Part shown: positions 1 to 5,455 of the stretch, in pieces
Numbering within the stretch: position 1 is the first letter of the stretch
Layout: each line of letters starts with the position of its first letter
NCBI GenBank assembly: GCA_023412275.1
Contig: JAEYNY010000029.1
Location: forward strand, 1 to 7,116
Direction: 5' to 3'
DNA: 7,116 bases
From: Bacillota bacterium
Lineage (GTDB): Bacteria; Bacillota; Clostridia; Acetivibrionales; DSM-1351
The notes under the pieces: generated by a model
Told to the model about the DNA's origin: nothing
Databases searched by the model: none
The model's input: only the letters and a program-made list of their open reading frames with translations
Position numbers and translations under genes: made by a program

Positions 1-6
1 ATTGTC

Positions 7-30
7 AATACTCGTTTTTGGAGTATTTTT
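7..30 (+). terminator. Possible weak intrinsic terminator of an upstream unit
   Basis: AATACTC (7-13) and GAGTATT (21-27) are perfect inverted repeats around a 7-nt loop, and the second arm runs into a T tract ending at 30. The stem is only 7 bp and A/T-rich, so termination would be weak. It lies just upstream of the dehydrogenase gene and may end a transcript entering from outside the window. No convincing promoter was found between it and the gene. Confidence 0.4.
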
Positions 31-63
31 ACATTAAATTTTGATGTTCATTTTTTAAACAAT

Positions 64-75
64 AAGGGAAGTGAT
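64..75 (+). promoter_or_regulatory. Ribosome binding site overlapping the assigned GTG start
   Basis: AAGGGAAGTGAT (64-75) resembles the extended anti-16S complement AAGGAGGTGATC. It covers the assigned GTG start at 71, and the AAGGGA core ends only 1 nt before it. An in-frame ATT at 80 has normal spacing. The site therefore leaves the true start open between a closely spaced GTG and a rare ATT. Confidence 0.45.
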
Positions 76-1345
76 TGTCATTAACAATAAGAAAAAAATA
101 TGTATTATCGGTCTTGGTTATATCGGACTTCCAACTGCCGCTATGTTCGCAACACACGGACACAGTATTGTAGGAGTTGACGTAAAAAAAGAAGTTGTTG
201 ATTCACTTAACCAGGGAAGGATAATCATTGAGGAACCTTATCTGGACATTATGGTACAGGCAGCTGTCACATCAGGGAATTTGAGAGCACAGCTCACTCC
301 TGAGGAAGCTGATGTATTTATTATATCGGTACCGACACCAATCAATGCTGACAAGACAGCAGATATGAGGTTTGTACGCTCGGCAACCGAATCTATTGTG
401 CCTTACCTTCGTGAAGGCTGCGTTGTAATATTGGAATCTACTTCACCACCGGGAACTGTTGAAGGTCTGATGCTCCCTATTCTAAAGGAATCAGGTCTTG
501 AAATAGGAACCCAACTTTTGGTTGCACACTCTCCTGAGCGTGTATTACCAGGTAAGATTTTGGTTGAGCTTGTAGAAAACAATAGAATTGTCGGAGGTAT
601 AAATACGGCTTCCAGCGAAGCTGTACGCGATCTTTACAGAACATTTGTAAAAGGAGAAATTTTCCTTACCGACGCTACAACCGCTGAAATGTGTAAGCTC
701 ATGGAAAACACATTCAGAGATGTTAATATTGCTTTGGCTAATGAACTTGCAAAGCTTTGCGAAAAAATGGGGATAAATGCATGGGATGTTATTAAATATT
801 CAAACAAACACCCTAGGGTTAATCTTCATCAACCCGGTCCCGGCGTTGGAGGACATTGCCTTGCAGTAGACCCTTGGTTTATTGTTGAAAAGGAACCTGA
901 GCTTGCAAAGATAATTAAACTCAGCAGAACAACCAACGACAGTATGCCTCATCACGTATTCAACCGTTCAAAAAGTATTCTTTCAGAGGTTGACGGAATT
1001 AAAAAGGTTATAATCCTTGGTGCTACCTACAAGCCAAATATTGACGACATGCGTGAAAGCCCGGTTATGGAACTTGTTGAGTTGTTTGAACAGGATTCAG
1101 ACTTTGATGTTTGTATTTATGATCCTCATATTGCTTCACATAAGCTTTTATGCAATGACCTTGAAGAAGCAGTAAGCGGAGGGCATCTGATTATACTTGG
1201 TGTTAACCATGATGAATTTGCTAAAATCAACTTTTCCAAGCTGCAGCCGCTGATGGCACAAGCCAACATATTTGATACAAGAAACTTCTATGACAGAGCG
1301 GCGTTGATAGCAGCAGGCTTTAATGCTTATCTGCTTGGAGCATAA
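71..1345 (+). CDS. wecC: UDP-N-acetyl-D-mannosamine dehydrogenase (nucleotide sugar dehydrogenase)
   Basis: This 424-residue cytoplasmic enzyme probably oxidises UDP-ManNAc to UDP-ManNAcA using two NAD+, supplying an acidic sugar for surface polysaccharide. The N-terminal Rossmann fold shows GLGYIGLP (14-21) and an acidic NAD-ribose residue at D37. STSPPGT is at 123-129 and PERVLPG at 155-161. The central domain has K209 and N213 in CKLMEN, and the catalytic cysteine C263 in GGHC (260-263). The sequence after it, LAVDPWFIV, is typical of WecC; UDP-glucose dehydrogenases usually have GGxCxPKD. The C-terminal UDP-binding domain carries GATYKPNIDDMRESP (317-331). Length fits the family and no catalytic motif is missing. 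The start is uncertain: GTG at 71 touches the Shine-Dalgarno sequence, and in-frame ATT at 80 is better spaced. The exact sugar (ManNAc versus another UDP-HexNAc) is inferred from motifs. A terminator follows directly. Confidence 0.9.
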   Translation: MIVINNKKKICIIGLGYIGLPTAAMFATHGHSIVGVDVKKEVVDSLNQGRIIIEEPYLDIMVQAAVTSGNLRAQLTPEEADVFIISVPTPINADKTADMRFVRSATESIVPYLREGCVVILESTSPPGTVEGLMLPILKESGLEIGTQLLVAHSPERVLPGKILVELVENNRIVGGINTASSEAVRDLYRTFVKGEIFLTDATTAEMCKLMENTFRDVNIALANELAKLCEKMGINAWDVIKYSNKHPRVNLHQPGPGVGGHCLAVDPWFIVEKEPELAKIIKLSRTTNDSMPHHVFNRSKSILSEVDGIKKVIILGATYKPNIDDMRESPVMELVELFEQDSDFDVCIYDPHIASHKLLCNDLEEAVSGGHLIILGVNHDEFAKINFSKLQPLMAQANIFDTRNFYDRAALIAAGFNAYLLGA

Positions 1346-1357
1346 AAACAACAGACT

Positions 1358-1389
1358 GCCCTTCGGTTTTTAGGCTCCGGAGGGCTTTT
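1358..1389 (+). terminator. Intrinsic terminator or attenuator between dehydrogenase and glycosyltransferase genes
   Basis: GCCCTTCGG (1358-1366) pairs with CCGGAGGGC (1377-1385) in a 9-bp G/C-rich stem with one G-U pair, a 10-nt loop and a TTTT tail at 1386-1389. It starts 12 nt after the dehydrogenase stop and ends about 10 nt before the next Shine-Dalgarno sequence. There is no room for a promoter after it, so the next genes need read-through or a promoter inside or before the hairpin. Confidence 0.7.
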
Positions 1390-1410
1390 CTTGAATTTGA
1401 AAGGATTCTC

Positions 1411-2658
1411 ATGAAAAAAGTACTTATGATCGCACACCAGTTTCCTCCTATTGGCGGCTCAGGTGTTCAAAGAACTGTAAAATTTGTTAAATATTTGAGA
1501 AATTTTGATTATGAACCAGTTATACTAACAAGAGATGCCTCAAAAGCTGCTTTAACAGACGAAACACTTTTAAAGGACATTCCTCAAGGGATAAAGGTTA
1601 TCAGAACAAAAGCTTGTGATTTTGCTGCTCTTCCGGGGATTTTCAAATACTTCGGGAAGGTTGTAAACAAGCTTCTGATACCGGATTCAGAGAGAGTGTG
1701 GCAGCATTTTGCCCGTAAACAGGCTTTGGCTGCAATAAAAGATAATAAAATAGATGTAATATACACCACGTCAGCCCCCTATAGCGATCATCTTCTTGGT
1801 GTATACCTGAAAAAGCACTACCCTGAAATTCCTCTGGTTTGCGATTTCAGGGACGAGTGGACCAACAACCCTTACCATGTGAGAAAAGGATTAAGGGCAA
1901 AAACTGAACGTAAGCAGGAAAAAATGGTTCTCAAGTATGCTGACTGTCTTATTACCAATACTCCGGTAATGCTTTCAAACTTTTTGAGGGACAACCCTGA
2001 AACCAAAGCTAAATTTTATGTTATACCAAACGGCTATGACGATGAGGATTTTGCAGGTATGGAGGATATTATACCTTCAAATGACAAGTTTACACTGACC
2101 TATACCGGGCTTTTATATGGTAAGAGAAAACCCGACAATTTCTTTGAAGCTCTCAAAAGAGCTATTGATGAAGGAAGTGTGGACAAGTCCAAAATAAATG
2201 TCAGACTCATAGGAAATTATAAGGTTGAGCAGCTGCAAGGAGTTATTAACAGCTATAATTTAAACGAAATTGTTTCACTTATGCCTTACATGAAGCACAG
2301 GGAATGTCTTTTAGAACTCATCAAATCTGACGCCCTTCTGCTTATAGAACCGTCAGGCCCCGGTGCTGAAGCTTTTTATACCGGAAAGGTTTTTGAGTAC
2401 ATGAACACCAAACGGCCCATACTGGCGTCAATTCCAGAACATGGTGCCGCAGCACAGCTTATTACAGACACAAAAACCGGTCTGGTTTCAGACTTTAATG
2501 ATATTGAAACTACCAAAAAGAACCTTATTGAACTTTATAATTGTTGGACTAATGGCACAAATCCTGTAAATCCGGTAGTTGACGAGGTTAAGAAGTTTGA
2601 AAGAAAAGAGCTTACAAAGGCATTGGTAGAAGTATTAAATAATTCATTTAAAAAGTAA
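1411..2658 (+). CDS. Family 4 glycosyltransferase (GT-B fold)
   Basis: This 415-residue protein is probably a cytoplasmic or membrane-associated glycosyltransferase that adds a sugar from a nucleotide donor to a growing lipid-linked glycan; donor and acceptor cannot be told from sequence. The N-terminal GT-B half begins with FPPIGGSGVQR (11-21), the glycine-rich acceptor-side loop typical of GT4 enzymes, and has DFRDEW at 145-150. The linker and C-terminal half show IPNGYDDEDF (205-214), YTGLLYGKRKPD (231-242), which fits the phosphate-binding region, and YTGKVFEYM (323-331), where E329 sits in the usual donor-binding position. No signal peptide or membrane segment is evident. The ATG at 1411 has GAAAGGA (1399-1405) at 5-nt spacing. 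It opens a packed four-gene run; the next gene starts 16 nt after its stop. The family assignment is firm and the specificity is unknown. Confidence 0.88.
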   Translation: MKKVLMIAHQFPPIGGSGVQRTVKFVKYLRNFDYEPVILTRDASKAALTDETLLKDIPQGIKVIRTKACDFAALPGIFKYFGKVVNKLLIPDSERVWQHFARKQALAAIKDNKIDVIYTTSAPYSDHLLGVYLKKHYPEIPLVCDFRDEWTNNPYHVRKGLRAKTERKQEKMVLKYADCLITNTPVMLSNFLRDNPETKAKFYVIPNGYDDEDFAGMEDIIPSNDKFTLTYTGLLYGKRKPDNFFEALKRAIDEGSVDKSKINVRLIGNYKVEQLQGVINSYNLNEIVSLMPYMKHRECLLELIKSDALLLIEPSGPGAEAFYTGKVFEYMNTKRPILASIPEHGAAAQLITDTKTGLVSDFNDIETTKKNLIELYNCWTNGTNPVNPVVDEVKKFERKELTKALVEVLNNSFKK

Positions 2659-2661
2659 CTT

Positions 2662-2666
2662 GGAGG
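2662..2666 (+). promoter_or_regulatory. Ribosome binding site fixing the DUF4330 start
   Basis: GGAGG lies 8 nt before the ATG at 2675. An upstream in-frame TTG at 2660 overlaps this site and cannot be the start, so the protein begins MKLIDEKG, which also matches the usual N-terminus of the family. Confidence 0.85.
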
Positions 2667-2674
2667 ATTTTAAC

Positions 2675-3169
2675 ATGAAATTAATTGATGAAAAAGGCAG
2701 ATTATTCGGAAAGGTTAACATTATAGATCTGGTAGTGGTTTTATTGGTTCTTTTATTGGTAGCCGCAGTTGGATACAAGGTTTTAAGTCCAAAAATAGCT
2801 TCATCTCCTACAGCAAAAGGAGAAGTAACAGCAGTTGTAAAATGCACTTTCAGAACCGATACAGTTATTAGTCAGGTTAAAGCAGGACAACAGCTTGTTT
2901 TTGGCACTGATTACATTCCAAATGCAACCATCGCAGATGTTAAAGCCGTACCATCTGATTATTTAACTACAGATGCACAGGGTAAGGTTCATATGGAGAA
3001 GCATCCTACTTTAAAGGATATATATATTACAATAAAGGCAAACGTAAATACAAATGCGGCAATATTAAAGGTTGGTACACAGGATCTTTGTCTTGGTAAG
3101 AAATTTACAGTGAAGACACAAACTATTGAGATGGACGGTAACGTTGAAAAGGTCACTATCGCCAAATAA
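2675..3169 (+). CDS. DUF4330 family membrane-anchored protein
   Basis: This 164-residue protein matches DUF4330 by its N-terminal pattern MKLIDEKGRLFGKVNIIDL followed by one hydrophobic segment at about residues 17-37. The remaining 125 or so residues are hydrophilic, rich in beta-forming stretches and threonine, and probably lie outside the membrane, with the short basic N-terminus inside. The biochemical role of DUF4330 is not known. Its place between a glycosyltransferase and a Wzy_C membrane protein suggests a role in assembling or exporting the polysaccharide, perhaps as a scaffold, but this is inference from context only. Residues 56-59 (KCTF) and 138-140 (LCL) give two cysteines in the outer domain that might form a disulfide. 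The gap to the next start is 34 bp, so transcription is probably shared. Confidence 0.85.
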   Translation: MKLIDEKGRLFGKVNIIDLVVVLLVLLLVAAVGYKVLSPKIASSPTAKGEVTAVVKCTFRTDTVISQVKAGQQLVFGTDYIPNATIADVKAVPSDYLTTDAQGKVHMEKHPTLKDIYITIKANVNTNAAILKVGTQDLCLGKKFTVKTQTIEMDGNVEKVTIAK

Positions 3170-3189
3170 TCAGTTAACTTAATTTAAAC

Positions 3190-3199
3190 AGGTGGTGAT
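3190..3199 (+). promoter_or_regulatory. Ribosome binding site fixing the start of the unknown membrane protein
   Basis: AGGTGGTGAT (3190-3199) matches the extended Shine-Dalgarno AGGAGGTGAT at all but one base, and its GGTGG core is 8 nt from the ATG at 3204. In-frame GTG codons at 3192 and 3195 are part of the site and are not plausible starts. Confidence 0.8.
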
Positions 3200-3203
3200 A
3201 TTT

Positions 3204-3725
3204 ATGGAACAACTTACCAGTACAAGTATTATTTTTAGAACTGCTAACGGCTTAACCCGTTGGTTTAAAGCATCAGTTTTATTTAGTGTAATGTGTGTAA
3301 TTCTGGAATGGTGCAGAAACAGCCAAATAAACCGCTTTATATTGTGGTATCTGGGGAAAGATTCTTCTTTGAAGTATTCAGTAACCTACAGGGTTTGTTC
3401 ACGGATCTTAGGATCATTTGACAGGCTTTGGGACAAGCTGTGTGACTTTGGTGCAAATTGCGGAAGTTCCAGTGCTTTTATTTCCTTTATAAGGAATACT
3501 TTTTCAGGTTCCGGCAGTTTTGCCTCCTTCTCACTTATGATATTGTTTTTCAGTATAGGGTTTGGTATAACTACCTTAGCTTTAGGAACATTCAACACGA
3601 TTAAGGCTGCCTTTATTATTTTGGGAATAGTCGTGTCCCTGCTGCTTGTACCAGGCAGGAGAAAATGGAAAGCCTGCCTAGAAAACAGCATCTTCTGGCA
3701 CTTTGTGCAATACATTTTTGATTAA
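3204..3725 (+). CDS. Unrecognised multi-span membrane protein of polysaccharide locus
   Basis: I do not recognise a family for this 173-residue protein. Residues 22-35 are hydrophobic and may form a first membrane span. A mixed, cysteine- and serine-rich stretch follows (C65, C80, C86; basic RVCSR at 63-67). Two strong hydrophobic segments lie at about 106-128 and 132-149. A basic cluster GRRKWK (151-156) after the last span suggests a cytoplasmic C-terminal end, by the positive-inside rule. No enzymatic motif is visible. The gene is 34 bp after the DUF4330 gene and 26 bp before the Wzy_C gene, on the same strand, so it is probably co-transcribed. Context suggests an accessory subunit of the ligase/polymerase or export step, which is inference. 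It is unlikely to be a frame-broken piece of its neighbour, because the Wzy_C gene has its own start and a full set of membrane spans. Confidence 0.75.
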   Translation: MEQLTSTSIIFRTANGLTRWFKASVLFSVMCVILEWCRNSQINRFILWYLGKDSSLKYSVTYRVCSRILGSFDRLWDKLCDFGANCGSSSAFISFIRNTFSGSGSFASFSLMILFFSIGFGITTLALGTFNTIKAAFIILGIVVSLLLVPGRRKWKACLENSIFWHFVQYIFD

Positions 3726-3751
3726 AAAGTCAGTAAGGATAAACAAATACT

Positions 3752-5128
3752 ATGAATAAAAAAACTGCTGTAATATTATTGATATTGGGATTGCTGGCAG
3801 GGGTGTGCGGAGCTTTTGCACCGACCTTTCTGTTGGTTGCGTTTATTGCAGGTGTAATATTTACTGCTGCAATGATGTTTGATTATTCAAAATTTTTATA
3901 TGTTCTGGGGTTTTATGTTTTAATTGACTACGTTTTAAGGTATGTCATATCAAGTGCTTTGCTTGCAAGCTACTGGGATGAAATGTTGTTTGTATTTGCA
4001 CTGTGCCTGTGGCTATATAAATGGGTAGTTTACCGTAAACAGGATGGCTATGTTGCAACACCTTTAGATATTCCACTGGTATTTTTTGTGGTAATCTCTA
4101 TATGTCTGGTTCTGGTGAATTCACCTATAATGCAAATCGGAATTGCCGGTTTCAGACAGGTTGTACAGCAGATGCTGTGGTATTTCATTGTTGCACAGCT
4201 TGTAACCTCAAGTAAAAACATCAGATGGTTTCTGTACATTATGGTTTTTATCGGTGGAATTCTGGGACTTCATGGAATCTACCAATATGTAACACATGCA
4301 GAAATGCCCTCCTACTGGGTTGACAGGCTTGAATCAGGGATAACAACAAGAGTTTTCTCAATAATTGGAAGCCCTAATATTCTGGGAAGTCTTATGGTAT
4401 TGCTGATTCCCGTTTCAATTTCTTTTGTTTTCAGTGAAAGGAAAATTTTCAAGAAAATTATATTTATCGGAATAACCCTTGCAATGTCTGCAACTCTTAT
4501 CTTCACATCCTCAAGGTCTGCCTGGATAGGCTTTGTGGTAGCAATGGGCGTGTATTTCTGGCTTAAAGATAAAAGGCTCATTTTATTGCTGGCTCTGCTG
4601 GTTGTAGCCGCATATTTTGCAGTACCTACCATCGCACACAGAGTAAACTATCTGTTAAGTCCCCAATACATGGTAAGCAGCGCAGCCGGAGGAAGAATTG
4701 CAAGATGGTCTATAGGTATTGCAGCACTAAAACAGCATCCTTGGTTCGGCCTTGGACTTGGACAATTTGGTGGTGCAGTTGCTCAGAACTTTAAGATACC
4801 GGGTGCATTCTACGTTGATAGTTATTTCTTAAAGATTGCTGTTGAAATGGGTCTTGTAGGCTTTGTATCCTTCTGTATTCTAATATATAACGCTCTAGCA
4901 TGGGGAATTCGTGCGGTTAAAAGAACTGCTGACCGCCAAAGCCTCAGCATGGCACAGGGTGTTTTCGCAGGAATGGTTGGCGTTGTGGTTCCTAACTTTG
5001 TTGAAAATGTATTTGAGGTTCCAATGATGACAGCTTATTTCTGGATGTTTGCAGCTGTCCTTATAGCCCTTGGCTTCACCATTCCTAATCAGGGGATGAA
5101 GCGCCTTAATGTGGGAAGTATAAGATAG
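3752..5128 (+). CDS. O-antigen ligase/polymerase family membrane protein (Wzy_C)
   Basis: This 458-residue integral membrane protein has about 11-12 hydrophobic segments, as expected for the O-antigen ligase/Wzy superfamily (Wzy_C, PF04932). Family marks are GSPNILGSLMVLLIP (206-220), TSSRSAWIG (252-260, conserved arginine R255), then a large outer loop with GGRIARW (313-319), HPWFGLGLGQFGG (329-341) and DSYFLKIAVEMGLVG (356-370). It should act on the outer face of the membrane, polymerising lipid-linked repeats or transferring finished glycan to an acceptor. In a Gram-positive setting a Wzy-like polymerase or teichuronic-type ligase is likelier than a lipopolysaccharide ligase. The histidine that WaaL ligases often have before the SYL-like motif is replaced by V355-D356. 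The ATG at 3752 has AAGGAT (3735-3740) at a rather long 11-nt spacing. It ends the plus-strand gene run and faces a convergent gene across the palindrome. Confidence 0.88.
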   Translation: MNKKTAVILLILGLLAGVCGAFAPTFLLVAFIAGVIFTAAMMFDYSKFLYVLGFYVLIDYVLRYVISSALLASYWDEMLFVFALCLWLYKWVVYRKQDGYVATPLDIPLVFFVVISICLVLVNSPIMQIGIAGFRQVVQQMLWYFIVAQLVTSSKNIRWFLYIMVFIGGILGLHGIYQYVTHAEMPSYWVDRLESGITTRVFSIIGSPNILGSLMVLLIPVSISFVFSERKIFKKIIFIGITLAMSATLIFTSSRSAWIGFVVAMGVYFWLKDKRLILLLALLVVAAYFAVPTIAHRVNYLLSPQYMVSSAAGGRIARWSIGIAALKQHPWFGLGLGQFGGAVAQNFKIPGAFYVDSYFLKIAVEMGLVGFVSFCILIYNALAWGIRAVKRTADRQSLSMAQGVFAGMVGVVVPNFVENVFEVPMMTAYFWMFAAVLIALGFTIPNQGMKRLNVGSIR

Positions 5129-5141
5129 CTGAAGATGATAC

Positions 5142-5163
5142 TAAAAAAGAGATGTTGCAAAAC
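5142..5163 (-). terminator. T tract after palindrome, possible terminator for minus-strand transcript
   Basis: Read on the minus strand, the base of the long palindrome ends GTTTTGCAACA and is followed within a few bases by CTCTTTTTTAG. A folded RNA hairpin with a U-rich tail could end transcripts from the HAAS-SEDS operon. The hairpin arms are far longer than in a normal terminator and the T run is 5 nt from the stem base, so this is tentative. The plus strand has no such T run after the palindrome. Confidence 0.35.
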
Positions 5164-5281
5164 AAAATGTTTTAACATCAGTACTCCCGTATAAAATTAT
5201 ATCAATGGTTGCTTCCAAGATATTTGCAAAAGTTTCTAGCGGCTCATCATAGGATATTTTACCGTCGCTCACATTCATCGT

Positions 5282-5294
5282 CCATGATTCATGG
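5282..5294. repeat. Small palindrome in the apex of the long repeat
   Basis: CCATGA (5282-5287) and TCATGG (5289-5294) are perfect inverted repeats around a single base. The symmetry suits a DNA-protein contact better than an RNA hairpin, since the loop would be too short without opening inner pairs. Confidence 0.6.
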
Positions 5295-5301
5295 TTTCGC
5301 T

Positions 5302-5325
5302 AAAACCTACCTCGTGATAGGTTTT
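5302..5325. repeat. Apical hairpin within the long repeat
   Basis: AAAACCTA (5302-5309) and TAGGTTTT (5318-5325) form a perfect 8-bp stem with an 8-nt loop CCTCGTGA. It sits directly inside the 13-bp inner stem of the long palindrome, so the folded element would be branched rather than a simple rod. Confidence 0.65.
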
Positions 5326-5455
5326 CCGGTAAAATATCCATCTTCGCCGAGAAACATATTCAAATACCTTTAACCAAGCTTCCATTGATATAATTTATAC
5401 TCCAAAGTACTGGTTAAGATAGATAAAAATTAGTTTTGCAACAAACCTTTAGCTT

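Larger units (their letters stand above)
5153..5443. repeat. Long imperfect palindrome, MITE-like element
   Basis: The ends are an exact inverted repeat, TGTTGCAAAAC (5153-5163) and GTTTTGCAACA (5433-5443). The arms (5153-5264 and 5327-5443) pair over their length with interruptions. Clear blocks are CAGTACT (5179-5185) with AGTACTG (5406-5412), AAATTATATCAATGG (5194-5208) with its complement at 5382-5396, and GGATATTTTACCG (5252-5264) with its complement at 5327-5339. The apex of about 62 nt holds two further small palindromes. No transposase is present and no target duplication is evident at the ends. It could be a decayed miniature transposable element, a palindromic intergenic repeat family, or a structured RNA. 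Its seat between convergent genes disrupts neither of them. Confidence 0.85.
5129..5455. other. Intergenic region between convergent genes
   Basis: This 327-bp gap separates the Wzy_C gene (plus) from the HAAS-SEDS gene (minus). Nearly all of it is the palindromic element at 5153-5443. The left flank is A-rich (ACTAAAAAAGAGA) and reads as a T tract for minus-strand transcripts leaving the palindrome. No gene long enough to support was found on either strand; the only notable open frame is a 45-codon stretch in the left arm (5141-5278, minus), which lacks a ribosome binding site. Confidence 0.8.

Noticed and set aside
1..70. Promoter for the dehydrogenase gene
   Set aside because: The stretch is very A/T-rich and offers several weak boxes, but no -35/-10 pair with good matches and 16-18 nt spacing stood out.
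1304..1333. TTGATA with TATCTG at 18-nt spacing, as a promoter for the glycosyltransferase run
   Set aside because: The -35 matches well but the -10 matches at only three positions, and the site lies inside coding sequence and before a terminator.
2660..2674. Upstream TTG start for the DUF4330 protein
   Set aside because: It overlaps the GGAGG ribosome binding site, and the ATG at 2675 has ideal spacing and matches the family N-terminus.
3653..3679. AGGCAGG/CCTGCCT inverted repeat
   Set aside because: It lies within the coding region of the unknown membrane protein, has a 13-nt loop and no T tract; it is probably due to the codons.
3386..3715. 109-codon minus-strand open frame opposite the unknown membrane protein
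   Set aside because: It has no convincing ribosome binding site or recognisable family, while the plus-strand frame has a near-perfect Shine-Dalgarno, operon spacing and clear membrane spans.
5148..5170. TGTTGCAAA at the palindrome ends resembles the terminal repeats of IS6-family elements
   Set aside because: The shared core is only about 9 bases, the outer bases differ, no transposase is present and no 8-bp target duplication is visible. I could not assign the element to a family.
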